Shown here piece after piece: positions 1 to 8,834 of a stretch of DNA of 61,548 nucleotides. The DNA comes from Nostoc sp. FACHB-152 (GTDB taxonomy: Bacteria; Cyanobacteriota; Cyanobacteriia; Cyanobacteriales; Nostocaceae), in the NCBI RefSeq assembly GCF_014697475.1, contig NZ_JACJRV010000042.1, positions 1-61,548 on the forward strand, read 5' to 3'. The translations under genes were made by a program, and so were the position numbers. How positions within the stretch are numbered: position 1 is the stretch's first letter; the number at the start of each line of letters is the position of its first letter. The notes under the pieces were generated by a model, which saw only the letters and a list, made by a program, of their open reading frames with translations, was not told the DNA's origin and ran no database searches.

Positions 1-65
1 GGCATGGGCGACTAGTGGTTTTTGAGTTGTCGTTGTGAGAGACAACAACTCTACTACGAAACGCC

Positions 66-374
66 CTACCTCTTCATGCTCTTATTTTGGCAACGGTATT
101 GATCAGTGTAGCCAGTTAAAATAATCCGGATGATATCGGGATATTGAGTGGCTGTCAAACTCAAAAATTCGGTTCCACTCATGATTGGCATTCGCTGATC
201 GGAGATAATCACTGCGACCTCTCCTTCTTGTGCCAGCAGATCTAGCGCCGCAGGCCCAGAGGTTGCCCTCAGCACCTTATAATCTCGATAGAAGGTGCGG
301 TAAAGCAAATCTAGGTTGTCGGGTTCGTCGTCAACAACCAAAATTTTAGGCTTACTTTTTACTTGAGATTTCAT
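66..374 (-). pseudogene. Truncated response-regulator receiver domain (C-terminus lost)
   Basis: The 102-residue product starts with a good CheY-like receiver: KPKILVVDDEPDNLDLLYRTF holds the acidic pair, SDQRMP the phospho-acceptor Asp, and IILTGYTD the conserved Thr region. Homology stops right after GYTD. In receivers of this kind the chain normally continues into the beta5/alpha5 part with the conserved Lys-Pro, but here it ends after 11 unrelated residues. No reading frame of positions 1-110 restores the missing part. The RpfG/HD-GYP or HK-linked receivers with this sequence style are usually followed by a long output domain. I therefore read it as a gene cut by a deletion or insertion with a breakpoint near position 112. 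A short but expressed decoy receiver cannot be excluded. Confidence 0.6.
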
Positions 375-1507
375 GCACCGCTTTCCTGCTGCAACGGCAG
401 TTGGATAAAGAATAATCTGATCAAAAAGAAATTTTTCTTCCTCAGGTAAGAGCAGAGCATTTTAACTAATATGGCTGTTGGCCTAGATGACTGATGAGTG
501 TAATATTTGTTACTCATAGCAATTAGCCTCAATAGTTTGTAATGGTTGCCACTTGCTCTGACATAGCACAATTGCTTTGCTGGTTAGTTGTTTGGTGACA
601 TAGCTGATGCTTGCCAAGTTTGTTCTTACCTCCAGTGAGAGCTTTACATTACTACATACAGCATCTGGTCTGGTTGAAAAACACGACTTAAGCTGCATAT
701 TAAGTTTGCCCTTTGTAACAGTTGTACTAACATTTGCAGGTAAATTTTCTTTATTTTGGTCTTGGTGGAGTGAGCCATATCACAACAATACGTTTTAAAA
801 GCAAAGTATACTATTAGACCATGAGTTTTTTCTAATTTAGCAGGCATAACCATCAGTTGCACAACTATATGGTGATAATTGCAAATTAATTTTTCTTTAA
901 TTAAGATATTGTGTACTGGGTTAAGGTCACTAGCTAACTGCAACTAAGTAGAATGAACACTAAAAGTTATTTTGCCTATAAACCATAGTGAAAATACTTA
1001 GAGCATTGTTTTCCTTAAACCTTCTCAGGTTTGGGAGTTATAATTATCCTTTAGCTAGTCAAAGCCATGACTGCCGACAGAAGTCGCTTTCATTTGGCCA
1101 TACACATCTAATTGCCAGTGTAAGTAAGTAGGTGGGAAAAAACAAAACTATGTTAAGAAAGGTTAATCAGGCAGAAACCCTGTTTTCTCCAGCATAGCTG
1201 CCCCCTGCCTCCTGCCTTTTCCCAACTACAAATATTTACGCCGTTCTACTTAGTTGATTTTATTAATCGTACAGATTTAAAGAACTGGGTTACAATCCCT
1301 TGTTACTGTACCTCATACGTTTGCAATACGCTGTAAGTTCTGAAGTGGATGTGGTTGCTTGTGACGATTGATGTGATTTATTGTGCAGAAAGATGCTGAG
1401 TGTGTTATCCACTTACAGAAGAACCTACAACACCTATAATGATTTCTTGAAATTTTAAGTATATAAAAATAATTGTATTTACAGTAGCAAAAGGTGTTTT
1501 AGGATAT
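375..1507. other. Intergenic, 1.1 kb, no convincing gene
   Basis: AT-rich spacer. Short open frames on both strands lack recognisable domains and overlap one another. Around 1198-1222 there is a C-rich CTGCC-type low-complexity run typical of cyanobacterial spacers. Loosely inverted sequences with GTTCTG and GTGGAT are seen at about 1338-1430. No tRNA, terminator or clear promoter was identified. Confidence 0.5.
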
Positions 1508-2167
1508 TTGAGAAGATTTTCGTTAAATGCAATTCATACTAAACTAACCTTGACATCCTGGTTTTTTAACTCATACCACGAACAACCAATCACATCCGCC
1601 GCTAATCAAGTTGCCAAACAATTCCATATTCGTGCGGCTACACCTGCTGATTTGGCTGGTATTGCTCAAATTATTGCCGAAAGCTTTCACTCTCAAAATG
1701 GTTTCTGGGGATGGGCTTTTCCGTTACTACGTTTAGGAATTTATGAGGACTTCAGACAGCGTTTGTCATCATCTGCACCACATCATATTTGTTTAGTTGC
1801 GGTTGACGTTACTAATGCTGGGGTTCATAAGTTAGTAGGAACCGTAGAACTGGGCTTGCGTTTCCATGAATCTTGGAAACAAGGTGGTAAAAGTTTTCTT
1901 TATCTGTCTAACTTAGCTGTTGACCAACAATACCGTCGGCATGGTGTGGCCTCAAGATTACTGACTAGCTGTGAAAATATCTGCCAAGAGTGGGGTTATC
2001 AAGACTTATATCTCCATGTTTTGGAAGATAATCATCAGGCGAGGCAACTTTATTTTAAATTAGGATATCGGATGCACAAAGTAGAATATAATTGGAATTT
2101 ATTTTTTCTCAAAAGTCCTCGTCACTTATTCTTACACAAGCACCTGGCTGTTGATTCAATCAGCTAA
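1508..2167 (+). CDS. GNAT-family N-acetyltransferase
   Basis: This 219-residue protein carries a GNAT fold from about residue 40 to 190. FHIRAATPADLAGIAQII is the N-terminal beta1-alpha1 segment. LAVDQQYRRHGVASRLL is motif A, the acetyl-CoA pyrophosphate loop of the Q/R-x-x-G-x-A type. YLHVLEDNHQARQLYFKLGY is the C-terminal motif B region with the usual N-x-x-A-x-x-x-Y. The family transfers acetyl groups from acetyl-CoA to amines; the substrate cannot be told, and the closest style is RimI-like or amino-acid acetyltransferases. The start is a TTG with AGGA a few bases upstream; there is no ATG before the domain, so the first ~38 residues are uncertain. It stands alone, flanked by long AT-rich spacers. 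Confidence 0.82.
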   Translation: MRRFSLNAIHTKLTLTSWFFNSYHEQPITSAANQVAKQFHIRAATPADLAGIAQIIAESFHSQNGFWGWAFPLLRLGIYEDFRQRLSSSAPHHICLVAVDVTNAGVHKLVGTVELGLRFHESWKQGGKSFLYLSNLAVDQQYRRHGVASRLLTSCENICQEWGYQDLYLHVLEDNHQARQLYFKLGYRMHKVEYNWNLFFLKSPRHLFLHKHLAVDSIS

Positions 2168-2892
2168 GTTATTGGGTATGGCTCAAAATTATGATAAGGC
2201 GATCGCACCAACAAGCTTGACTCAAAACTCAGGTAATTAAAAACTAAAATAATATTTGAGTACGATAAAAATGTGTTTTTAATCCAATTTTGGTTGCAGG
2301 CTAAAACTTGGGTTCGGCACTTTTTGACTTTAATTCCAACATTCTCTCATTAATCGTTACTATTTAGGTGGTTAAGTAGAAATACTATCTTCAATTTTCT
2401 GTATTTCCACATTTAGGGAGATTTTAAAAAAATCAACTACTAGTCATAGAGTAGCTAACATCCAAAAATTTTAATCATGTAACTGATGAAAAATATAAAT
2501 ACGTCTATTTTATTTGTAAGGAAAAATAACATACATACAATTTATTTAATCTTCAAAGTTTTAAAATTAATTAATATAAAATATATAATATGATAAAGTC
2601 ATCAGTGAAATTACGCTGGTAGGTAAAATCTACCTCATAATAACTTTGCATTTGATTTATTCATCTTTATAAAAACTTTAATCTTTTTTTAGAATAGTTG
2701 GCAGACAAATTACGCTAAATCTCATAAAATATAATCACATAAATTGCAGATTAATAATAATTTGTCCTTTATCATAACTAAACTGACAAAAAAGTTTAAC
2801 AATAAAAAACACAAAGATTTTAATTTCGTTTAATTCAAAGTTATCGCTTGAAGTGCAAACAACTACTAAATTATTCAAAATTTATAGAAAAC
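2168..2892. other. Intergenic, very AT-rich
   Basis: About 0.7 kb of AT-rich sequence with one HIP1-like GGCGATCGC near 2199. No open frame of note, no RNA gene and no clear hairpin terminator were seen. It probably contains the promoter and leader of the gene starting at 2893. Confidence 0.5.
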
Positions 2893-3441
2893 ATGGATAG
2901 CGAAAAGCGACTACGCTATCAAACTACTATGGTTTCAACTTATTACCCCGACACTAGTTTCCTTGACCATTTTGTGATGCTAGATGGAACTGAGCAATCG
3001 TGCGGCTCGGATATCCTCACACTGCTGAACAGTGGGAAGGTTTTTATTATCAACAGTCGGAAGCGAAATGGATTAATACTTTTTAAACGTTACCATGCAG
3101 AATTTGCTGGGCCGGGAGCAGCCGTAGGTGGGGACTACGATAGTGATTGTCAAATCGCTCTGCCTATTGGTAATTTATCTTTATTAACTCCCGAATCCTA
3201 TGAAGAGCGTCAAAAAGCTTATTTAATACGCCGACAATGGATTCGGTTGATCAAACAGATTACTGAAAACTCAGTTCCTCAACAGCGAGTTCAAAAGATT
3301 TTAGATCAGTTTGAACAGTATTTTCCCCCAGAGGTGGTGGCTCATTTGCCGGATAAAGCTTTTGCCCTTTTAGTAGGAGTATTGCCACAGACTGTAAGTA
3401 TCGTACGCCGTTTGGGCGGCGGAGCAGATATTCGATATTAA
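2893..3441 (+). CDS. Conserved-type hypothetical protein with HTH-like C-terminus
   Basis: I do not recognise this protein. The ATG start gives 182 residues; an in-frame TTG at 2848 would add 15, with no better ribosome-binding site. The N-terminal half is mixed beta, with segments such as GKVFIINSRKRNGLILFKRY. There is a glycine-rich stretch AEFAGPGAAVGGDYDSDC, and then an amphipathic helical region from about residue 120 that is rich in Arg and Gln. The last 30 residues, PDKAFALLVGVLPQTVSIVRR, resemble the helix-turn-helix of Crp/Fnr-type regulators (A-x-x-x-G-V-x-x-x-T-V-S), but the protein ends just after the putative recognition helix. There is no signal peptide or membrane segment. A DNA-binding role is inference only. 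Confidence 0.6.
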   Translation: MDSEKRLRYQTTMVSTYYPDTSFLDHFVMLDGTEQSCGSDILTLLNSGKVFIINSRKRNGLILFKRYHAEFAGPGAAVGGDYDSDCQIALPIGNLSLLTPESYEERQKAYLIRRQWIRLIKQITENSVPQQRVQKILDQFEQYFPPEVVAHLPDKAFALLVGVLPQTVSIVRRLGGGADIRY

Positions 3442-3549
3442 TTACTAATACAGCGTTTTTCGTTTGAGTGCAGTACAAGTAGATAAGGAAAAGCGGCTCT
3501 TAGGCTAGAGTAATGTAACTTATTGGGGCGAAAACTGCTGTATATATAG

Positions 3550-4698
3550 TTAAGATTCAAGATTCGCTAAAGCGGCTTGTATTCGTTCCAAGGTACGGTT
3601 ATTTTCCTCTGCCGTCCCAACAGTAATTCTCAATCCTCCTGGAAGTAATCGCACAAGTGTGCCAGAGCTTGTGAGTTTTTGATGTATGCTTTTTAAAGCA
3701 GTATCTGGTGAGTTATAAGTATTGGGTTTAAGACGCAGATAAAGAAAGTTAGCAGCACTTTCTGTAACTTGTAATGCTTGATATTGCGACAAAACTGTGA
3801 CCAATTTGTCTCGTTCAGTGAGTGTTGGTGAAATTGCACTGAGTAAGAGTTGACGGTTTTGCAAAGCTGTCTTAGCTGCGATTAGCGAAAAACTAGGAAG
3901 ATTGTAAGGCAAGCGAACTTTTTCTAAAATAGCGATCGCTTCTGGATGAGCAATACAATATCCTACACGCAGTGCAGCTAAACGAAATGCTTTAGAAAAT
4001 GTGCGTAAAATTATCCAATTAGGACGCTGTGCCAATTCACCGACTAAGGTATCTTGGCTAAATTCAAAGTAAGCTTCATCAATTACTACTAAAATCTGTT
4101 CTGGCAAACTTTTCAGCCATGTCAACTCAGCCTTAGTTAGCTTATTCGCCGTTGGAGAGTTGGGGTGGACAACAAAAACTACCCGAATAGGTGGATGTTG
4201 AGTTTGTTCTATTGCAGACTTTGAAGCTTTTAAGTCTATTTCAAAATTGGTTTCGTCTCTGCCTACAGTCACTACTGGAATGCCCAAAGTTTGCGCTAAA
4301 ATCCCGTACATAGAAAAAGTGGGATTAGCTACTAGAATTGAACCTTCTCCTCCCAGACAAGTAGCGATTAATAAAGAGCGAATTAGTTCATCTGAACCAT
4401 TCCCTACAGAAATATTGGCAGATGTAAATACTGCTGGAGAGAGATTAGCCGATTCATTCACGTACTCGGCGATCGCTTCTTTTAGTTGCTCATGTCCGCC
4501 ATCAGGATAGCGATTGGTTTCTATGACTTCTTGATATGTCCAGGCTAGTTTTTCTTTTAATTCAGGTGGTAAATCATAAGGACTTTCATTTGTATCCAGT
4601 CGGTCAAACTGTGTGGTGACTGGTTCAGATGTATTACTGCTGGGGTGAGGTTTGTAAGCAGTGAATTGGGCTAAATCTGAGCGGATAAAAGGAAGCAT
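3550..4698 (-). CDS. hisC: Histidinol-phosphate aminotransferase
   Basis: HisC is a PLP enzyme that converts imidazole-acetol phosphate plus glutamate to histidinol phosphate in histidine biosynthesis. The 382-residue length fits a fold-type I class II aminotransferase. Visible motifs are [11 protein letters not shown] near the N-terminus, [16 protein letters not shown] for cofactor phosphate and substrate binding, [12 protein letters not shown] with the PLP-contacting Asn, VIDEAYFEF with the PLP-pyridine Asp, and [16 protein letters not shown], where Lys236 is the Schiff-base lysine. The C-terminal [10 protein letters not shown] holds the substrate-carboxylate Arg. Other aromatic aminotransferases share this fold, but the N-terminal NESP-type motif and the length favour HisC. 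It is monocistronic in this view, separated from the esterase by 80 bp holding TAGTCAA/TCATTA-type repeats. Confidence 0.93.
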   Translation of the reverse strand: MLPFIRSDLAQFTAYKPHPSSNTSEPVTTQFDRLDTNESPYDLPPELKEKLAWTYQEVIETNRYPDGGHEQLKEAIAEYVNESANLSPAVFTSANISVGNGSDELIRSLLIATCLGGEGSILVANPTFSMYGILAQTLGIPVVTVGRDETNFEIDLKASKSAIEQTQHPPIRVVFVVHPNSPTANKLTKAELTWLKSLPEQILVVIDEAYFEFSQDTLVGELAQRPNWIILRTFSKAFRLAALRVGYCIAHPEAIAILEKVRLPYNLPSFSLIAAKTALQNRQLLLSAISPTLTERDKLVTVLSQYQALQVTESAANFLYLRLKPNTYNSPDTALKSIHQKLTSSGTLVRLLPGGLRITVGTAEENNRTLERIQAALANLES

Positions 4699-4778
4699 AA
4701 TTTTTAGTCAATAGTCATTAATTAAAATTACGAATGACTATGTTATTGAATAATGGGAGAGTTCCATATTTTACCGCG

Positions 4779-5414
4779 TTACGGTAACTGACAGAACAGG
4801 CAAATTGCTTGCCAAATTTCTGTTGTGACATTTGCTAAAGCATGATCGCTATCGAGTTCTATCAACTTTACCCAAGGACGATATCGCGCAAAGTCTCTAC
4901 TAGCGGTAATTGGAATAACCTCATCTTCCATACCATGCAAAATCAGCGTTGGAATAGGACGTTGTAACTTATCCTCTTGGTATTGTTGTGCATCTGTAAC
5001 GAAATCGTAACTCAAAGGTAGCGATCGCTTTTCCCCGTAATGGTAGACCATAAGATAATTTTCATCTTGCCAACGCTTGACTGCTTCATCTCCTAGCTTT
5101 GGCAACCAATGTGATAAAAAACCAAAGGCTGGTGCTAATAGAATTAAGAGTTGCACTTGTTGGTATTGCTGTCCTAAATGAGCCGATACTAGGCCGCCTA
5201 AACTTGAGCCGATTAAGGTGACTGGTGCAGAATCATCTGGAAATTCTGCCGCAATTTGATTGATTTGACGCGTGATTGTTAGCTGAGAAAAGTCAGCAGT
5301 ATTTAGGTCTGGAATTTTTAGCTGTGTCTGAATTTTAGCAAAGCGATCGCATATAGCCTGTGCTTTGGCAGATTTAGGCCCAGAAGCAAAACCATGAAGA
5401 TAAATGTATTGCAA
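4779..5414 (-). CDS. YqiA/YcfP-like alpha/beta-hydrolase (esterase)
   Basis: The 211-residue alpha/beta-hydrolase has the UPF0227/YqiA signature. MQYIYLHGFASGPKSAKAQA is the HGF-x-S-x-P-x-S start. LIGSSLGGLVSAHLG is the nucleophile elbow G-S-S-L-G with the catalytic Ser near residue 69. LILHGMEDEVIP carries the catalytic Asp, and LDSDHALANV carries the terminal His. The length matches the family. The family has short-chain acyl esterase activity in vitro; the natural substrate is unknown. The start Met is immediately before the conserved core, so it is secure. It is soluble, with no signal peptide. Confidence 0.85.
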   Translation of the reverse strand: MQYIYLHGFASGPKSAKAQAICDRFAKIQTQLKIPDLNTADFSQLTITRQINQIAAEFPDDSAPVTLIGSSLGGLVSAHLGQQYQQVQLLILLAPAFGFLSHWLPKLGDEAVKRWQDENYLMVYHYGEKRSLPLSYDFVTDAQQYQEDKLQRPIPTLILHGMEDEVIPITASRDFARYRPWVKLIELDSDHALANVTTEIWQAICLFCQLP

Positions 5415-5457
5415 GGCTGTAATTACTAAAGAGTAGATATTTCTAAATTACGAGGAA

Positions 5458-5502
5458 GAAACTAAATCGATAACTATAAATTACCGATTTAGTTTCTTTT
5501 TT
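5458..5502. terminator. Hairpin terminator downstream of the FecR-domain gene
   Basis: A 12-bp perfect inverted repeat, GAAACTAAATCG at 5458-5469 and its complement at 5485-5496, is followed on the plus strand by a T run. On the minus strand it lies just past the stop codon of the gene ending at 5510, so it probably ends that transcript and may act in both directions. Confidence 0.7.
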
Positions 5503-5509
5503 AAGAATT

Positions 5510-7108
5510 TTAAGGAGCAGGATATTCGTTTTCTCCTGGGTTATGGCCAGGATTCCCGCCTGGATTATTCCCCGGATTATTATCTGTGGGATTGCCGGGA
5601 TTCCCGCCTGGGTTGTTACCAGGATTATTACCGGGATTACCGGGGTTACCGCCTGGGTTATTGCCGGGATTATTATCTACGGGATTACCGGGATTTCCGG
5701 GATTCCCGCCTGGATTGTTACCAGGATTACCGGGGTTACCGCCTGGGTTATTGCCGGGATTATTATCTACGGGATTACCGGGATTTCCGCCTGGGTTGTT
5801 ACCAGGATTACTACCGGGATTACCGGGATTTCCGCCTGGGTTGTTACCAGGATTACTACCGGGATTACCAGGGTTCCCACCTGGGTTATTGCCGGGATTA
5901 TTATCTACGGGATTACCGGGATTTCCGCCTGGGTTGTTACCAGGATTACTACCGGGATTACCTGGGTTATTGCCGGGATTATTATCTGTGGGATTGCCGG
6001 GATTACCACCTGAGTTGTTACCAGGATTATTACCGGGATTACTGGGGTTCCCGCCTGGGTTATTCCTCGGATTATTACCTGTGGGATTACCGGGATTACT
6101 GGGGTTCCCGCCTGGGTTATTCCTTGGATTATTACCTGTGGGATTGCCAGAACTCCCACTTGGGTTGTTCCCCGGATTATTACCTGTGGGATTGCCAGAA
6201 TTATTATCTGGAATTGGCTGATCAGGATTTATGATGTTGTCATTATTGTTTGGTTCATTAAGCGTATCTGGTAAAAATTGTCCTGTTTCTACCAAGGAGT
6301 TAACTGGAGAATTATCAGAAGCAGTACTTTGGGTGGAAGAACTTGGAGAATTAGCGGATAATTCTAGAAAAGATGGGTTTTCAATCACACCTTGACCAAC
6401 TACAGGCGACTGTACTGCTAAAGCTGCCGCAGTTTCAACTTGAACACTGGCGATCGCTGGATCTGGATTGGGTGTAATATTTTGCTTGGTTAAATTTAAG
6501 CCTTCAACTAAATCACTATTTTTATAAAAAGTTCTCAGATCAAAATCGTATAAACCTTGAAATTGACCTTTAACTATCACCATCAGTTGTCCTGCTGCCA
6601 AAACCTGACTTTGAGAACCTTCTCGGTTAAAGACTTCAATACCGCTATTTGTAAGTGCGCCAACAACTGTGATGTCTGTTTGTTGGTCGTAGCGGACAAA
6701 TAAGGCTGAACCTCGAATTGCAGCAGCAGCACTTGGTGTTTGTATCCTTGTCTGTCCTCTTCCTGGTGGAATCAGCAACAATACCGTTCCATTTGACAAC
6801 CTGAAATTCCGAACCTTAGGTAAGAATTGAAATACCGCCCTTTCCCCAACTCGTGCTAAAGAACCATCGTTGAAACGCAAATCTGCTAGAGATGATCTAC
6901 CGGTGGCTAATCCATCACCAGGAACTATTGGATCTAATTTGCGTGCTGGGCGTTTTTTGTTGTTTCTAGGTAGCAGTTGTACGAAATTTTGCAAGTTCTG
7001 AATTTCAGCGCGCGTTAGGGGAGTCGTCGCATTTGCCTGATTGGGCAAAGGTATGAATATAACTCCCAATAAACTAAATATCAAAAAGCGGAAAGATTTC
7101 ATATACAT
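5510..7108 (-). CDS. Secreted FecR-domain protein with long Asn-Pro-Gly repeat tail
   Basis: The 532-residue protein has a signal peptide (MYMKSFRFLIFSLLGVIFIP, cleavage likely after the Ala-Asn-Ala near residue 27). A FecR domain follows at about residues 60-165, seen in GSLARVGERAVFQF, RLSNGTVLLLIPPG and IQTPSAAAAIRGSALFVRYD. A linker then runs to about residue 290. The last ~235 residues are a nearly pure tract built from NPGNNPGG, NPGNPG and TDNNPG/VDNNPG units. FecR domains in cyanobacteria are often periplasmic or surface proteins of unknown role; FecR proper is an inner-membrane signalling protein of iron uptake, and that role should not be assumed. The neighbour at 7371 is divergent and encodes a barrel-like outer membrane protein, so a shared envelope function is plausible. 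The repeat DNA is prone to length change. Confidence 0.85.
   Translation of the reverse strand: MYMKSFRFLIFSLLGVIFIPLPNQANATTPLTRAEIQNLQNFVQLLPRNNKKRPARKLDPIVPGDGLATGRSSLADLRFNDGSLARVGERAVFQFLPKVRNFRLSNGTVLLLIPPGRGQTRIQTPSAAAAIRGSALFVRYDQQTDITVVGALTNSGIEVFNREGSQSQVLAAGQLMVIVKGQFQGLYDFDLRTFYKNSDLVEGLNLTKQNITPNPDPAIASVQVETAAALAVQSPVVGQGVIENPSFLELSANSPSSSTQSTASDNSPVNSLVETGQFLPDTLNEPNNNDNIINPDQPIPDNNSGNPTGNNPGNNPSGSSGNPTGNNPRNNPGGNPSNPGNPTGNNPRNNPGGNPSNPGNNPGNNSGGNPGNPTDNNPGNNPGNPGSNPGNNPGGNPGNPVDNNPGNNPGGNPGNPGSNPGNNPGGNPGNPGSNPGNNPGGNPGNPVDNNPGNNPGGNPGNPGNNPGGNPGNPGNPVDNNPGNNPGGNPGNPGNNPGNNPGGNPGNPTDNNPGNNPGGNPGHNPGENEYPAP
5536..6215. repeat. In-frame tandem repeat coding for Asn/Pro/Gly units
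   Basis: About 680 bp of degenerate tandem repeats with units of 9-27 bp, recognisable as recurrent CCGGGATT(A/T) and CCGCCTGGGTT blocks on the plus strand. It encodes the C-terminal repeat tail of the FecR-domain protein on the minus strand. Long open frames on the opposite strand are by-products of the repeat. Confidence 0.9.
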
Positions 7109-7370
7109 AAATATATCAAAACTGGGATAATTTATTTAATGTCGCATAAGGGGCTATATGTACCGCAGTATTATACTTTTGACATTGTTAACTTTATAAC
7201 TTAAATTAAATTAAAGTAAATTTAATTAAATATTTTAGTCATTAAGTTATTAATAAATCTACAAGTATTAAAAAATAATATCAAAATTAACTAATTTGTT
7301 TCGATGAATATACTTTCTAGATTTTTAATCATAAAACTGAATTGTGAGATTTTTTGTATATCAAGCATAA

Positions 7371-8699
7371 ATGTTAATGCAACCAAAGGACTGGAAAAAT
7401 TTTTTTTCTGTAACTTTCTTAACTTTGAGTGGTGCAAGCAATTTTTGTATTGGAGAAAATGCAGCGTGGGGTATTAAATTACATGACTTTAATGAACAAA
7501 TACGGCAGCCTCATTATTTAGTAACAGCAGAAAATATACCCTCAAAATTACTACAAATAAAAGCACTTACTGCCCAATCTAATCCCGCATCACCAACAAC
7601 TCCAGATAATCAACCATTACCCCAGCCACAAGATACTAATAGAGATACTGATCTACCACAAATAGAAGGACAGCCAAAAGTATTTCCTGAGTCTTCGCCA
7701 ATACCAGTAATTATAGAAGAACTTTTTAATGAACCTTCAACCGATAGATCACAAAGGTTAGAGCGATTAAGGCAGCTATTGCAACAAAGAAGATCAAATC
7801 CTAGTAATAATAAACGTCAGGAACTTAACCTACAGGTAAGACCTCGACCTTTGCCACAAACACAGCCAAGAACTGAGGCTAATGACCTTCAAGAACTTGA
7901 ATTACTGATTAAGCCAAGACCTTGGCCACGACAGCCAACCCCACCAATACAACAGCCAGTAGCTAAGTTTAAACCTATAGGTTCTCTACAAGCTCAGGTA
8001 GGCTATTTCTATTCAAGTAACATTTTTTCGTCTGAGTTTTTCCCCACAGAAGATGGCTTAATGTTTTATGGACTCAGATTGGCATCGGCCTATTTTCCTT
8101 TAACATCCAAGACTTATATCAACGGTTCAATTGATGGTAACTTAATTCGCTATACAGAGCAATCGAAATTCAATTACAACCAACTCAGTTTTAACATTGG
8201 ACTTTATCAACAATTTTCGTCAAGGATGTACGGGGAACTTGCTTGGAGTAACCAACAATTTTTCTATGCTAGGAATAGCAACAGTTTTGCCGCAGGCGAT
8301 CGCTTTTTAAATGAAAACTCACTACGGCTGTCTTTGGGAAGGCGAGACCCATTGAATTCTAAATTATCACTAGATAGCTTTTACCAATTTAGTGCCAATT
8401 TTTCTGAACCTGATAACCGTAGCCGGATAATTAATTCTGTTTGGGTTTCATTAAATTATAAGGTACAACAACCTCTCCAAGTTGGGATAAATTATCAGTT
8501 TAACTTGTCAGACTTTACGCAACGGCAAAGAGACGACGAGTACCATCGCATATTTGGACATATTTTTTACCGTGTTTCTGATGCCAGTAGTTTAAATTTA
8601 CAAAGTGGCATCAGTTTTGGTGACTCTACAGACAAAAATATTGATTTTGATGGTTGGTTTTTGACTGTTTATTACAATTTGAAGCTAGGAGAATTCTAG
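7371..8699 (+). CDS. Putative outer-membrane beta-barrel protein
   Basis: 442 residues. The N-terminus has a hydrophobic stretch (FFSVTFLTLSGASNFCIG, about residues 11-28) that could be a signal sequence. From about residue 65 to 200 the chain is Pro/Gln/Arg-rich and low in complexity, with repeated (K/R)PRPLPQ/KPRPWPRQP segments. From residue 205 onward it alternates aromatic and polar residues as in transmembrane beta-strands (AQVGYFYSSNIF, FNIGLYQQFSSRMYGELAWS, VGINYQFNLSDF), and the last strand FDGWFLTVYYNLKLGEF ends the protein as in barrels. ATGs at 7371 and 7377 are alternative starts. It is divergent from the FecR-domain gene, with 262 bp of AT-rich promoter region between. Substrate and function are unknown; the barrel call is from pattern only. 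Confidence 0.65.
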   Translation: MLMQPKDWKNFFSVTFLTLSGASNFCIGENAAWGIKLHDFNEQIRQPHYLVTAENIPSKLLQIKALTAQSNPASPTTPDNQPLPQPQDTNRDTDLPQIEGQPKVFPESSPIPVIIEELFNEPSTDRSQRLERLRQLLQQRRSNPSNNKRQELNLQVRPRPLPQTQPRTEANDLQELELLIKPRPWPRQPTPPIQQPVAKFKPIGSLQAQVGYFYSSNIFSSEFFPTEDGLMFYGLRLASAYFPLTSKTYINGSIDGNLIRYTEQSKFNYNQLSFNIGLYQQFSSRMYGELAWSNQQFFYARNSNSFAAGDRFLNENSLRLSLGRRDPLNSKLSLDSFYQFSANFSEPDNRSRIINSVWVSLNYKVQQPLQVGINYQFNLSDFTQRQRDDEYHRIFGHIFYRVSDASSLNLQSGISFGDSTDKNIDFDGWFLTVYYNLKLGEF

Positions 8700-8734
8700 A
8701 ATTTATTATTTGTCTTTAGCCATTAGTCCTTATT

Positions 8735-8805
8735 TTTTTGTTTCGCACAAAGGCGAGGCAGAGCGCGATCGCGGGTTTCCCGACTTGTAGACGCGCTTTG
8801 CGCTG
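8735..8805. repeat. GC-rich dispersed-type repeat in AT-rich spacer
   Basis: A short GC-rich block with GAGCGCGATCGCGGG and ACGCGCTTTGCGCTGC sits between the convergent genes ending at 8699 and 8835. This composition is typical of dispersed cyanobacterial intergenic repeats. It contains a HIP1 octamer. No function is assigned. Confidence 0.4.
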
Positions 8806-8834
8806 CTTCTTGACCAATAACAAATAACTAATTG

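Noticed and set aside
607-943. Short overlapping frames on both strands of the left spacer
   Set aside because: Mutually overlapping, AT-rich, without domains or start signals.
5543-6221. Long plus-strand open frames rich in Gly/Pro/Leu/Ile opposite the FecR-domain gene
   Set aside because: They are the reverse reading of the Asn-Pro-Gly repeat DNA; no start signals and no domain beyond the repeat.
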